Of a stretch of DNA of 44,549 nt, positions 1-8,616 are shown piece after piece (positions within the stretch are counted from its first letter, which is position 1; the number at the start of each line of letters is the position of its first letter). This stretch comes from Sphingobium phenoxybenzoativorans. GTDB lineage: Bacteria; Pseudomonadota; Alphaproteobacteria; Sphingomonadales; Sphingomonadaceae. The stretch is from positions 1-44,549 of the forward strand of contig NZ_MINO01000030.1 in assembly GCF_001757355.1 (NCBI RefSeq), in the 5' to 3' direction. Made by a program: the position numbers and the translations under genes. The notes beneath the pieces are model-generated. The model was not told where the DNA came from. It saw only the letters and a list, made by a program, of their open reading frames with translations, and did no database searches.

Positions 1-12
1 GGTACAAGTCCA
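1..12. repeat. 12-bp sequence repeated inverted at the far end of the window
   Basis: GGTACAAGTCCA at bases 1-12 is the exact reverse complement of bases 44538-44549. Both copies lie in coding sequence and read Tyr-Lys-Ser, in the recombinase and in TrbF respectively. The two genes are unrelated. The match is seen directly, but its meaning is unknown. Confidence 0.6.
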
Positions 13-605
13 TGAAGACGTTTGGCGTCGTCGTTCCCAGGGGTACAGGCCGTGTATTCGACAGGAATGTCCGCGAGCTTCTAGACGGCAGGGATGGCCT
101 GGCACAGATCACATTGCCTTTGCTGGAGGCCTGGCGCGACATCCGCAAGCGCGCCGCTGAACTTGATCGTCAGTTGCTCGCCGCAGCCCGGCAAAGCCAG
201 GCAATCAAGCTGCTGATGACGATCCCGGGAGTCGGGGCGGTTACGGCAGTCTCCTATGCTGCGGCGATCGAAGACCCAGCAAACTTCAAAACTTCACGCG
301 CGGTCGGCGCTTGGCTTGGGCTTACCACGCGGCGATACCAATCAGGCGAAGTAGATTATGACGGCCACATCTCGCGGCGAGGCGACAACCATCTGCGCGG
401 CCTCTTATACGAGGCGGCAACGGTCATTCTCACGCGCACCAGCGCCAGCAACCAGAGCGGCCTCAAAGACTGGGGCCTCAGGCTACGCGAGCGGCTGGGC
501 TTCAAGCGCGCCGCGGTCGCTGTGGCCCGCAAACTGGCAGTCATCATGCACACAATGCTCAAAACAGGAGAGGCGTTCAACACATCGGCTGGCGTCACCG
601 CATAA
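3..605 (+). CDS. IS110-family transposase/recombinase, 5'-truncated by the window edge
   Basis: This is the C-terminal part of an IS110-family (DEDD/serine) recombinase, which inserts its element by an RNA-guided mechanism. The frame is open from base 3, so the first Met at base 12 is internal. Visible are the helix-hairpin-helix-like segment IPGVGAVTAVSYAAAI and the C-terminal transposase_20 region with AVGAWLGLTTRRYQSGE and GHISRRGDNHLRGLLYEAA, which carries the serine-type active region of the family. The wording of the C-terminal block resembles the IS1111 subgroup more than the IS110 subgroup. Family members are about 320-400 residues long, so roughly half is missing on the left. The stop is intact. 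The visible part has no frameshift, so the element could be functional. Confidence 0.85.
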   Translation, partial: YKSMKTFGVVVPRGTGRVFDRNVRELLDGRDGLAQITLPLLEAWRDIRKRAAELDRQLLAAARQSQAIKLLMTIPGVGAVTAVSYAAAIEDPANFKTSRAVGAWLGLTTRRYQSGEVDYDGHISRRGDNHLRGLLYEAATVILTRTSASNQSGLKDWGLRLRERLGFKRAAVAVARKLAVIMHTMLKTGEAFNTSAGVTA

Positions 606-987
606 CCAATCACCAGCTTAACTTCTCAGCGCGTCAGCATCTGACGTATTGAGGCGTCCCTGCCGTGGACGTGGGTCAGGTCATTCCGCTTTAACGGCTG
701 CAGCATTTTAAAGACTGCGCACAAAACATAGGAAGACCTTGCCTGCGGAAACCCATCATGCGGCGGCTTTATGCCGACCGCGAAGACAACCCTGCTCCCG
801 GCATACGAACACCCTCACGCGACACGCCGCACTGAGAAAAACAAGCACAAGGTTGAGTAACGTGTCGACGCACTACCCGACGCGATCAGCCTTCCCATGC
901 CAACCACGCTTGACTGGAGGAATGCGATTATACAACTGTTAAATGACATGCTTTTCTTTCCATGACCGGCGGCTTTCCGTCCCCGGC
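606..987. other. Noncoding tail of the IS110-family element and intergenic DNA
   Basis: No convincing gene is seen between the recombinase stop and the end of the monooxygenase gene. IS1111-subgroup elements carry their guide (bridge/seek) RNA downstream of the recombinase gene, so such an RNA could lie here, but I cannot fold it or find its loops by eye. The right end of the element was not located because these elements have no obvious terminal inverted repeats. A 67-codon open frame at 739-942 has no ribosome binding site and low-complexity content, and I do not call it. Confidence 0.4.
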
Positions 988-2073
988 CTATTCCCCAGGA
1001 TTATGGCCGCGAAACTCCGGGATGATCCTTTCCGCGAACAGGCGCGTCGATTTCGCGGCGATGGCGCGGGCTTCGGCGTCGAATTGCCCCAGCGACGCGA
1101 CCTGGAAAAGCCCTACGCCGATGTCCGCGAATTCCCGCACATGCCGTTCGATGGTTTCAGGCCCGCCGCAAACGACACCACGCGTCCAGAAGCTGTCGTC
1201 GGCGACTACCTGGATGCGGGATTCCGACAGCGGTATGCCCATGCGCCGCTCAGCCTCCAGGTCGCGCCTGCGCTTGACATGTAGCCATTGCTTGGTGCGC
1301 GCAAACAGCAAGTCCGCCTCTTCTCGGGCGATCGCGTCTGTTTCCGCCATGTGGAAGCCCAAAGTCGCGCGGGATGTCCAGTCCAGGCAGTGGCGCAGGG
1401 TCTCCTCCGAATGGCCCGCGGCCAGCAGTTCCTGGCGGTAGGCAGCGAAGACCGGTTGCGTCTCCGCAGCGTTCGCCCCGACCAGATAGACCGGCCAGCC
1501 GTTGCGCGCCGCACGGGTGATGGCGGCGGGGTTCGACGCCGTCACCTTGATATGGGGCTGCGGCTTGCGATAGGGCGACGGGCTGATCCGCTCGATAAGG
1601 ACGCCCTTGTAGAAAGAACCGTCGATTTCGAGCGGCGGATCGTCGGGCGACTTAGCCCACAGCCTAGTCAGCGCATCCAGCGCGTCGCCCAGCATCGAGC
1701 GCTTCTGCTCGCGCGCGTCGAAGCCGAAGGCGACCGCCTCGTTCGCAGACATGCCGGACCCCAGCCCGATGATCGCTTTGCCCTTGCTAAGATGGTCGAG
1801 CACGTTGAGCATCTCGGCGAGGCGCACCGGGTGATAATTGGGCGCTACCACCACGCCCGACCCGACCCAGGCTCGCTTCAGGCGCGGCGCAAGCGAAGCC
1901 AGCACCATGAAGGGATTGGCCGCGCCATAACCACCGAAATGCCGTTCCCCGACCTTCACCATGTCGAATCCCAGAGCATCGGCCTCCAGGCCATGGGCGA
2001 TTTCCGCCTCCATCATCGCCTCGTCGTCGGCCGGACCATGGGCGGTGTTCACCATCGAATAGGAAAAACGCAT
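988..2073 (-). CDS. Luciferase-like flavin-dependent monooxygenase (LLM class), copy 1
   Basis: A 361-residue protein of the bacterial-luciferase-like monooxygenase superfamily. These TIM-barrel enzymes use reduced FMN (or F420) and oxygen to oxidise small organic substrates in the cytoplasm. Family landmarks are the N-terminal strand MRFSYSMVN, the segment GFDMVKVGERHFGGYGAANP, the block GSGVVVAPNYHPVRLAEMLNVLDHLSKG, the GLGSGMS loop, and the C-terminal GGPETIERHVREFADIGVGLF. The start lies three bases after the stop of the MFS gene, so the two are probably co-transcribed. It is clearly paralogous to the protein at 3520-4623; both share the stretch ERISPSPYRKP and RAARNGWPVY. The substrate cannot be read from sequence. 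The nearby transporter suggests a catabolic or detoxification role, which is an inference. Confidence 0.88.
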   Translation of the reverse strand: MRFSYSMVNTAHGPADDEAMMEAEIAHGLEADALGFDMVKVGERHFGGYGAANPFMVLASLAPRLKRAWVGSGVVVAPNYHPVRLAEMLNVLDHLSKGKAIIGLGSGMSANEAVAFGFDAREQKRSMLGDALDALTRLWAKSPDDPPLEIDGSFYKGVLIERISPSPYRKPQPHIKVTASNPAAITRAARNGWPVYLVGANAAETQPVFAAYRQELLAAGHSEETLRHCLDWTSRATLGFHMAETDAIAREEADLLFARTKQWLHVKRRRDLEAERRMGIPLSESRIQVVADDSFWTRGVVCGGPETIERHVREFADIGVGLFQVASLGQFDAEARAIAAKSTRLFAERIIPEFRGHNPGE

Positions 2074-2076
2074 CGT

Positions 2077-3435
2077 TCAGCTCCGTTGGTCGGGTTCTGC
2101 CGGCGTGTCGCGGACGGGATAGGGATAGGGTTCAAGCAGCAGGAAAAGCAGCGCGGAAGCCAGTAGCGAGACCTCCAGCATGGCCAGAGCCGGCGTGTAG
2201 CTTCCCGTGCGGTCGAAGATCGCGCCGACGAAGATCGCGGCGGGCGCGCTCAGCAATTGCAGCACCGGCAGCAGGGAGCCGTAGATGGTGCTGAAGTTGC
2301 GCACTCCGAAATAGCGGCTGGTGAAATAGGACGTCATGCTGACCTGTCCGCCGCAGCCGATGCCAAAGAACAGCAGCGCCGCGATCACTGGCAGCTCACC
2401 CCGGCTGACGAAAAGCGCAGCCAGGCTGATCACGGAGAGGATAGCGAAGGGCGCGATAACGCGGGGCGTGTCGAACCGGTCCAGCAGGATGCCGGTCGCG
2501 ATCTGCGCCAGGAGGCCGCCCGCAGCATAGACCGACATGCCCAAGGTTGCCGTCGTCGGGTCCAGCCCACGTTCGGTCATGATGCCGATGGCGTGGGTTC
2601 CGAAGCCGAAATAAGCGAACATGCCCGTGAGCTGCGCCCCGACGACGAGCCAGTAGGTCTTGCCCCGAATGGCCTGGAGGATGCGGATCGCGGGCGCGCC
2701 GTCGGGATGGACTTCGTTGCTCTCGATGCCGGAGGAGCTTCGCGAGACCGGCCGCTCGCGGAAGAAGATGAAGAGCAGCGGCAGGGCGATCAGAAGCTCG
2801 GCTAGGCCGAAGACCAGATAGGCGTTCTGCCACTCGAAACGGCTCATCAGCAGATGCGCCAGCGGGGGAATCGCGACCGACGCGGTGAAGGCGCCTGCCC
2901 CCAAGGCGGTCAGCGCGATGCCGCGCCGGCGGAAGAACCAGGTCGATATCAGCTTGCTGTAGGCGACGGCGCCCGGCGTCGCCATGCCCAGGATGAAATG
3001 CGCGGCATAGAAAAGCGGCAGCGAGGCCCCGATCACCGAAAAGGAACTGAGCGTCAGGCCGGACACCAGCGTCAGCGGCAGCAGCACGCGGCGCGGGCCG
3101 TATTTGTCGACGACGGGACCGATCAGGGGCGCGCCCAGGCCCGAACCGACGAACAGGAAGGTCACGGCCGCCCCGATCTCCGCATGGCTCCAGCCATAGC
3201 CCGCCGCGATGGGGGCGAGGAACACGGGCATGGCCGCGTTGGCGACCAGCAGCCCGGCCAGGAAAGTGCCGACCAGCGACACGCCGATCACGGTCAGCGA
3301 CTGGCCCGTGATCTCCTGCGAGGGGTTGGGATTGGCGGGGAAATCGGTACCGCGGGGCATCAGCGTTTCACCGTCGGGCGGGCGTGGCGGATGGCTGCGA
3401 GCGAACGGCGGCCCGATGAGCTGAAATGCATGCAT
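2077..3435 (-). CDS. MFS transporter
   Basis: A 452-residue major facilitator superfamily protein with about 12 hydrophobic segments. It has the inter-helix 2-3 motif in the form GSGLGAPLIGPVVDKYGPRRV and a long central cytoplasmic loop around residues 225-250. The family moves small organic solutes across the inner membrane by proton coupling, and this subtype resembles monocarboxylate/oxalate-formate-like carriers. It sits between two paralogous luciferase-like monooxygenases and probably imports or exports their substrate or product. The start is uncertain. The Met at 3435 is preceded by AAGGGGGA, but with very short spacing. A second Met at 3360 (MPRGTDFPAN) would remove 25 residues that do not look conserved. 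Confidence 0.85.
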   Translation of the reverse strand: MHAFQLIGPPFARSHPPRPPDGETLMPRGTDFPANPNPSQEITGQSLTVIGVSLVGTFLAGLLVANAAMPVFLAPIAAGYGWSHAEIGAAVTFLFVGSGLGAPLIGPVVDKYGPRRVLLPLTLVSGLTLSSFSVIGASLPLFYAAHFILGMATPGAVAYSKLISTWFFRRRGIALTALGAGAFTASVAIPPLAHLLMSRFEWQNAYLVFGLAELLIALPLLFIFFRERPVSRSSSGIESNEVHPDGAPAIRILQAIRGKTYWLVVGAQLTGMFAYFGFGTHAIGIMTERGLDPTTATLGMSVYAAGGLLAQIATGILLDRFDTPRVIAPFAILSVISLAALFVSRGELPVIAALLFFGIGCGGQVSMTSYFTSRYFGVRNFSTIYGSLLPVLQLLSAPAAIFVGAIFDRTGSYTPALAMLEVSLLASALLFLLLEPYPYPVRDTPAEPDQRS

Positions 3436-3519
3436 GTCCCCCTTTGCCGCGCGGGCGGCGACTGAATTTCGAAGAATCCGGGCAATGGAAAGGCGTCACC
3501 CCGGCCGGAGCGGATCATC

Positions 3520-4623
3520 TCAGCTTCCGATCCGCTTGCGATAAGGGCGCACGGGGTTTTGCTGAAAGCGGGGCATGACCTTGTCCGCGAACAGCTTAAG
3601 CGAGCGTTCGACGATCGCCTGTCCCTGCGGGTCGCTCGGCCCAACAAAGGCGACGTGGAACAGGCCGATCCCCAGCTTTTCCAGTTCCCGGACATGGTCC
3701 GCCACGGTATCCGGGCTGCCCCAGAATTCCATATGGCGATGAAATGCGGGGCCGCGATCCTGGGTTCCGGGAACCTGTCCGACAACGCCCTGCCGCGCCT
3801 TGGCCTGGTCCCCATATTTGGCCTTGCGCGTGAAGATCGGCGCGATGCCGGCATGGAGGAACTCATGCTCCTCCGCCGCCTGGGCGTCCGTTTCCGCTAT
3901 ATGCATCGCAAGGGTGACGATGGACGTCCATTCCGCGATGTGATCCAGCACGGATTGCGAATGATCATGCTCCAGCACGGCATTTTGAAACTGTTCGAAG
4001 GCGGCCTGCGTCTCGGCCGCGTCGCGCGTCATGAAATAGACCGGCCAGCCGTTGCGGGCCGCCCGCTCGATATGGGCGGGGCTTGAGGCGGTGGTCTTCA
4101 GGTGCGGGCGCGGCTTCCGATAGGGCGACGGGGAAATCCGTTCAAGCAGCGTGCCCTTGTAATAGCTGTTGTCGATGTTCACGGGCTCGTCGTCAGGCGC
4201 CTTGTCCCACAAGCGCAACAGCGCTTCGATGCCTTCGTCAAGCATCTGCTTGTTCTGCTTCAGCAGATCGAAGCCAAAGCCGATGGAATCCTCTGGCGCC
4301 ATGCCGCTGCCCAGCCCGATCAGCGCACGGCCGCGCGAAAGGTGATCGAGGATATTGATCTGTTCGGCCAGCCTGACGGGATGATGGTCCGGCACCACGG
4401 TGATCCCCGTCCCGACCCAGGCATTTTTCAGCTGCGGCGCGAGCGCCGAGAGCGTCTGCAACGGATTGCCGCCGCCGATGCCGCAAAAATGCCGCTCGCC
4501 CAGCGCGACGAGATCGTAGCCGAGCTTGTCCGCCAGCAAGGCCAGTCCGAATTCGGACTGCATCATCCATTCGTCATCCCGGGGATGGTGCGACATGCTG
4601 GTCACTGAGAACGAAAAACGCAA
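3520..4623 (-). CDS. Luciferase-like flavin-dependent monooxygenase (LLM class), copy 2, TTG start
   Basis: A second LLM-class flavin monooxygenase of about 367 residues. I place the start at a TTG at 4623, preceded six bases upstream by GGGAG, because the sequence then begins (L)RFSFSVTSMSHHP and aligns with MRFSYSMVNTAHGP of the paralogue at 988-2073. A longer open frame reaches 4701 but its extra residues are not family-like. Shared features are GYDLVALGERHF, GTGITVVPDHHPVRLAEQINILDHLSRG, GLGSGMAPED and the C-terminal GSPDTVADHVRELEKLGIGLFHVAF. It is probably the first gene of an LLM-MFS-LLM operon, with 84 bases to the MFS start. The two enzymes may act on related substrates or form a heteromer as bacterial luciferase does; neither can be decided here. 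Confidence 0.87.
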   Translation of the reverse strand: MRFSFSVTSMSHHPRDDEWMMQSEFGLALLADKLGYDLVALGERHFCGIGGGNPLQTLSALAPQLKNAWVGTGITVVPDHHPVRLAEQINILDHLSRGRALIGLGSGMAPEDSIGFGFDLLKQNKQMLDEGIEALLRLWDKAPDDEPVNIDNSYYKGTLLERISPSPYRKPRPHLKTTASSPAHIERAARNGWPVYFMTRDAAETQAAFEQFQNAVLEHDHSQSVLDHIAEWTSIVTLAMHIAETDAQAAEEHEFLHAGIAPIFTRKAKYGDQAKARQGVVGQVPGTQDRGPAFHRHMEFWGSPDTVADHVRELEKLGIGLFHVAFVGPSDPQGQAIVERSLKLFADKVMPRFQQNPVRPYRKRIGS

Positions 4624-5111
4624 AAGAAACTCCCTAGAAAAGCAACGGCGCCATGGCCCGCCCGCGCCCCACCCAAAGGGCAGGTCTGGGCCGCACGTCA
4701 CGTTGGACGGTCAGGGATCGGACGACGCGAACCCGGCGGCGCCGCGCTTCGCCTTTCGTGCGATCCTTTCCGTCATTCCTCGCCTAAATCGGTTCGCATT
4801 CCGGATCGTTCGCGCCGGATCGTCCACGGATGAGGATCCGGCCACTCCAGCGGCACGGGACCGGCGCATTAATTGATACGTGAGCGATGCCGCCCGGTTC
4901 GAAATTGCGATGCGCCATTGTCCCGCCCCAGCTGGATTTCCGATTCCCTACTTTTTCAGTAGAGAATACACACGGAGCGCTCAACAGCGCACATTTTGTT
5001 TACCAAGACACAAATATGTGACCTGAACATGCGGCTGGAGACGGGCGCGGCATCCCGCGCCGTCACCGATTGCTGTTATTCACCGCTGGACAGGGCTTGC
5101 GGATATCCGGT
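4624..5111. other. Intergenic region without a recognised gene
   Basis: About 490 bases separate the start of the LLM operon from the stop of the pirin gene. It must hold the LLM operon promoter (reading left). I see no reliable promoter boxes, RNA gene or terminator. Short open frames here lack ribosome binding sites and family features. Confidence 0.4.
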
Positions 5112-5987
5112 TCAGGTCGGGTCGAGGCCGAAGCGTTCGCCCGTGCGGCGATATTCGGCGAAAGCGGCCTCGATCTCGGCCAGCTCGTTCATGACGAAGG
5201 GCCCGCGTGCATAGACCGGCTCCCGGATCGGCAGGCCGGCGTAGAAAAGAACGCGCATACCTCTGTCGCCCGCAACGAGCGTCAACAGGCTCTCCGATTC
5301 GACCCAGCCGGTCCAGCCGATTTGCCCTTCGGAGATGGCGGCTTCGTCGGCACCCACCCGGCCGTCGCCTTCGGCCACGACCACGAAGGCATTCCAGTCC
5401 TGCGGCACGATCTGTTCGGCCGAGGCATGGGGCTGGAGCTGGAAATCGACCACGGTGACGGGCGTGCGCGTGCGGTAGGGCGCGGTCGCTGCGCCGGACG
5501 TGCCCGCATAGACGCGCGCCTCCACCCCCGGGTCATGCCGAACGGGCGCGTCGGCCATGTCGATATCGACCACTCTCGCCTTACTGAGCTTGTCCGCCGC
5601 CGGCATGTTGACCCATAGCTGGTACAAGTGGAAGCCGTCGGCCGACTGGGGCCGCCCGCAATGGACGATGCCGCGGCCCGCCGCCACGAACTGCACATCC
5701 CCTGCCTTCAAACGGCTGATGTGGCTGAGATTATCTATTTCCTCCAGCGCGCCTTCGCGCATGAAGGTCACCGTTTCCAGGCCGCGATGCGGATGCGGGG
5801 AAAAGTCGCCGCCGCCCGTCACGACATCCTCCATCAGCAACAGGAAGGGATCGGTCCGTTGCCAGTCCCCGCCGGGAATGAGCGGCCGGGCGCGGTGATA
5901 GGGATTATAGCCCGGTCCCATTGCTGGCCTGTCGATACGAACGATCGAGCGCCGGACAAGGGTCTTGCTTTCCGAAATGGCTGTCAT
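5112..5987 (-). CDS. Pirin family bicupin
   Basis: A 291-residue pirin-like protein with two cupin domains. Pirins bind a metal (usually iron) in the N-terminal cupin; some have quercetinase activity and others are regulators. Visible motifs are FSPHPHRGLETVTFMREGALE (His65, His67), GDVQFVAAGRGIVHCG (His109), LYQLWVNMPAADK and a C-terminal cupin ending RGPFVMNELAEIEAAFAEYR. In typical pirins the third block reads GIVHSE, and the Glu completes the metal site. Here it reads GIVHCG, so the Glu ligand is replaced by Gly111. Metal binding or activity may therefore be altered. I start at MTAISESK rather than at the more upstream Met at 6044, because the extra 19 residues do not resemble the family. 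It stands alone, with no evident operon partner. Confidence 0.88.
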   Translation of the reverse strand: MTAISESKTLVRRSIVRIDRPAMGPGYNPYHRARPLIPGGDWQRTDPFLLLMEDVVTGGGDFSPHPHRGLETVTFMREGALEEIDNLSHISRLKAGDVQFVAAGRGIVHCGRPQSADGFHLYQLWVNMPAADKLSKARVVDIDMADAPVRHDPGVEARVYAGTSGAATAPYRTRTPVTVVDFQLQPHASAEQIVPQDWNAFVVVAEGDGRVGADEAAISEGQIGWTGWVESESLLTLVAGDRGMRVLFYAGLPIREPVYARGPFVMNELAEIEAAFAEYRRTGERFGLDPT

Positions 5988-6460
5988 TCTGCTGATCCGA
6001 TTTTCCGACGCTAGGGCTGAAAGCGCATTGTTGCACCTTCCCACGCCTTCCCGCCAGTTCGGAATTGAGCCTTCCCCAAGGGCCGCTTCCTATGCGCTAA
6101 CGCCCCCCGAGCTTCCGCGTTGCGCTTGGCGATCTCGGCCATCCGGTGACGGCCGCTACGTCAGATTTGGGGACCAGCCCCCGAGCGCATCTATTATATC
6201 GGCTGGCAGGCCATGGCGCGCGACGCGAAAATAAGCGCTTCCGTTCAGCGCGGTCGCCGACTTCGCCGCCCGTTACGACAAGCTTGCGACCAGCTTTCTC
6301 GCCATGGTCCAACTTGCTTCAATGCGGCTGTAGCTCCGCGCTTATGAGACTACGACTTAGATGAGAATTTCTGAGGCGCTTACAGGACGACCGAGACCCT
6401 ATAATTCTTTACGGGTAGGAAAATCCCCTGCTATCCCATGAAACCGAACTCTGCCTTGGT
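5988..6460. other. Intergenic region without a recognised gene
   Basis: About 470 bases lie between the pirin start and the end of the efflux lipoprotein gene. The pirin promoter must be here. I see no convincing coding frame, RNA gene or terminator. Confidence 0.4.
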
Positions 6461-7900
6461 TCAAGCCGCGCCCCGCCAGCCGCCGCCAAGCGCGCGGAAA
6501 GAGGCGACGGCAGCGCGCGCCGCTTCCGCCTGCGCCTGCACGCGGGCATCGCGGGTGTCGAGCAAGCGCCGGTCGGCGTCGAGCACCTCGATCAGGCTGA
6601 TGACACCGCCCTTGTAAGCGGCAAGTGATGCGCTCTGCGCTCGCGTCAAAGCGATTTCACCGCGAGCGAGCGTCGCTTCCTGCGCCTCGCGCTGCACCAG
6701 AGCGGAGAAAGCGTTCTCGACATCTTCCGATGCCCGCAGCACCGCCAGCCGATAGGATGCCAGTGCCTCGGCATTGGCGCCCTTCGCCGCCGCTATCTCG
6801 GCATCGACGCGGCCGAAATCGAAAAGCCGCCAGCGCAGTCCGAGCACGCCCTGCGCTTGGTTAGCGCCGCCTGTGAACATGTTGCCAGCGACCGTCGTTG
6901 CGCTGCCGATCAAGCCACCGATTGAGAATTTAGGGAAATATTCGGAAACGGCGACGCCGATCCTGGCGTTGCTCGCCGCCAGTTTACGCTCGGCAATGAT
7001 CAGGTCCGGCCGCCGACGCAGTAGATCGCCGGGCCCGCCGGTCTCGCCGATCGCAGGCGCGTCCGGAATTGGACTGACGGCGGCAAGCGTTTGGCGATAG
7101 GTTCCTGGCTGCGCACCAAGCAATATGTCGAGCGAATTCATCGCCGCCTCCAGACCGATTCGCAGCACCGGCACGCTCGCTTCGACCTGGGTAAGCGCCC
7201 CCTCGGCCTGACGCAGTTGCAACTCGGCAGCGACACCCTTGTCATATTGGAGGCGGACAGTGTCCACCAGACGCCGCTGCGTCGACACCTGCTGCTCCGC
7301 GACGGAAAGCCGGGCTTGGAGACCGCGAATGGCGATATAGGTATCGGCGACCTGCGCCGCGACGGAAAGTCGGGCGGCCGCGACTCCTGCCTGCGACGCC
7401 TGATATCCCGCGCGCGCGGCTTCGCTGCCGCGCCGCAAGCCGCCAAACAGGTCGATTTCCCATGAAGCGCCCAGACTGGCGTCGTAAAGCTGTCCATTGC
7501 GGTCGAAGCCGGGCACTGCGCCTGCGATCCGGCCGATCGGCGTTTCGAGCGACTGATGCGCTGTCGCGGCCGAGGCCGAAATGCTCGCAGAAGGAAGCAG
7601 AGCGGCGTCAGCGGCGCGCAGCGAGGCCTTGGCCTGACTGACGCGGGCAACAGCCTGCGCGACATCCAGATTCTGTTCGAGAGCCTTCATTACGAGATCG
7701 CTCAGCACCGGATCGCCAAATCCAGCCCACCAGCTATCGGTTGTTATGGGCGCGGCCTGCGAACGGGCGGCGACGGCTGGACTTCCCATATAGGCCGGCG
7801 CGGATGCAATGGCCGGACGATGATAGTTCGGCCCAACGGCGCAACCCGCAAGACTGGAGGCGGACATGAGGAGGACAAGGGATCTTTGCAGGACGCGCAT
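6461..7900 (-). CDS. RND efflux outer-membrane lipoprotein, NodT family
   Basis: A 479-residue outer-membrane factor that forms the TolC-like exit duct of a tripartite drug or solvent efflux pump. The start at 7900 gives a lipoprotein signal peptide, MRVLQRSLVLLMSASSLAGC, with the lipobox LAGC. It is followed by the family-typical CAVGPNYHRP and two repeats of the coiled-coil/beta domain; landmarks are WWAGFGDPVLSDLV, ASWEIDLFGGLRRGSEAAR, RRRPDLIIAERKLAASNARIGVAVSEYFPKFS (broken here by description) and the DFGRVDAEIAAAKG block. Length matches the NodT/OprM family. It is divergent from tetR, with one of the two predicted repressor palindromes just upstream of its start (7922-7945). It therefore probably works with the pump encoded at 8680-12872. 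Confidence 0.92.
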   Translation of the reverse strand: MRVLQRSLVLLMSASSLAGCAVGPNYHRPAIASAPAYMGSPAVAARSQAAPITTDSWWAGFGDPVLSDLVMKALEQNLDVAQAVARVSQAKASLRAADAALLPSASISASAATAHQSLETPIGRIAGAVPGFDRNGQLYDASLGASWEIDLFGGLRRGSEAARAGYQASQAGVAAARLSVAAQVADTYIAIRGLQARLSVAEQQVSTQRRLVDTVRLQYDKGVAAELQLRQAEGALTQVEASVPVLRIGLEAAMNSLDILLGAQPGTYRQTLAAVSPIPDAPAIGETGGPGDLLRRRPDLIIAERKLAASNARIGVAVSEYFPKFSIGGLIGSATTVAGNMFTGGANQAQGVLGLRWRLFDFGRVDAEIAAAKGANAEALASYRLAVLRASEDVENAFSALVQREAQEATLARGEIALTRAQSASLAAYKGGVISLIEVLDADRRLLDTRDARVQAQAEAARAAVASFRALGGGWRGAA

Positions 7901-7921
7901 ATGAGCCTCGGTGACGTGTTT

Positions 7922-7945
7922 GTGACCAATATACGTTTTAGTCAC
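7922..7945. promoter_or_regulatory. Predicted TetR operator 1 (efflux lipoprotein/tetR divergent region)
   Basis: The 24-bp near-palindrome reads GTGACCA-N10-TAGTCAC. The same architecture, GTGACCA-N10-TGGTCAC, recurs at 8617-8640 upstream of the membrane-fusion gene. This copy lies between the divergent efflux lipoprotein and tetR starts. Repressor binding here would control both directions. The assignment to the adjacent TetR is inference from position and symmetry. Confidence 0.7.
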
Positions 7946-7983
7946 ACGTTGTCAACGCCAGCCTCGAATGTTATATCTGAGGA

Positions 7984-8601
7984 ATGACAGACACCCTCAC
8001 CGTCGCGGCCGGCCAGCGAGGCCCCGCGGAAACTGAAAAGCGCGACGCGATCATCGACGCCGCAAAGGAACATTTCAGCCGCTATGGCTATGGCAAGACA
8101 ACCGTGTCTGATCTTGCGAAGGCGATCGGATTCTCCAAGGGCTATATTTACAAATTCTTCGAGTCGAAGCAGGCGATCGGGGAAGCGATCTGCACCGGAT
8201 GCCTGGGCGTAATCATTGACGCGGTGGGAATAGCTCTGGCTGAATCCTCTACCCCAACTGAAAAATTCCGACGCCTTTTCAAGACAATCATTGAGCAAAG
8301 CGCCGAGCTTTTCTTCGACGACCGCAAGCTTTATGACATCGCTGCCGCATCCACTATGGAGAACTGGGCATCGTCGCGCGCCTATTGCGAGCGCGTTGAG
8401 GTCATCCTTCAATCGATTATCCTGGAGGGCCGCGAGTCAGGCGAGTTCGAGCGCAAGACGCCGATTGACGAGGTCTGCCGCGGCATCATGCTGGTGATGC
8501 AGCCCTTCATGAACCCGATGATGCTGCAGCATAATCTTGACCTGCTTCCCGAAGCGCCGAACGAAGTCACGAACCTCGTGCTACGGAGTCTTGCGCCCTA
8601 G
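7984..8601 (+). CDS. TetR/AcrR family repressor of the efflux module
   Basis: A 205-residue TetR family regulator. The N-terminal helix-turn-helix covers about residues 20-65, with KRDAIIDAAKEHFSRYGYGKTTVSDLAKAIG and the recognition region FSKGYIYKFFESKQAIGEAI. The C-terminal half is the variable ligand-binding and dimerisation domain. The family typically represses a neighbouring efflux pump until a toxic ligand binds. Position supports this: the gene sits between the divergent outer-membrane factor and the fusion-protein/RND genes, and matching palindromes occur on both sides of it (7922-7945 and 8617-8640). Autoregulation is likely because the first palindrome lies about 40 bases before its own start. 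Confidence 0.93.
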   Translation: MTDTLTVAAGQRGPAETEKRDAIIDAAKEHFSRYGYGKTTVSDLAKAIGFSKGYIYKFFESKQAIGEAICTGCLGVIIDAVGIALAESSTPTEKFRRLFKTIIEQSAELFFDDRKLYDIAAASTMENWASSRAYCERVEVILQSIILEGRESGEFERKTPIDEVCRGIMLVMQPFMNPMMLQHNLDLLPEAPNEVTNLVLRSLAP

Positions 8602-8616
8602 GCCAAAATTCCTTTT

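Noticed and set aside
1288..2166. Long plus-strand open frame opposite the first LLM gene
   Set aside because: It is antisense to a well-recognised enzyme. Its Arg/His/Gly-rich composition is typical of the complementary strand of GC-rich coding DNA, and there is no family motif.
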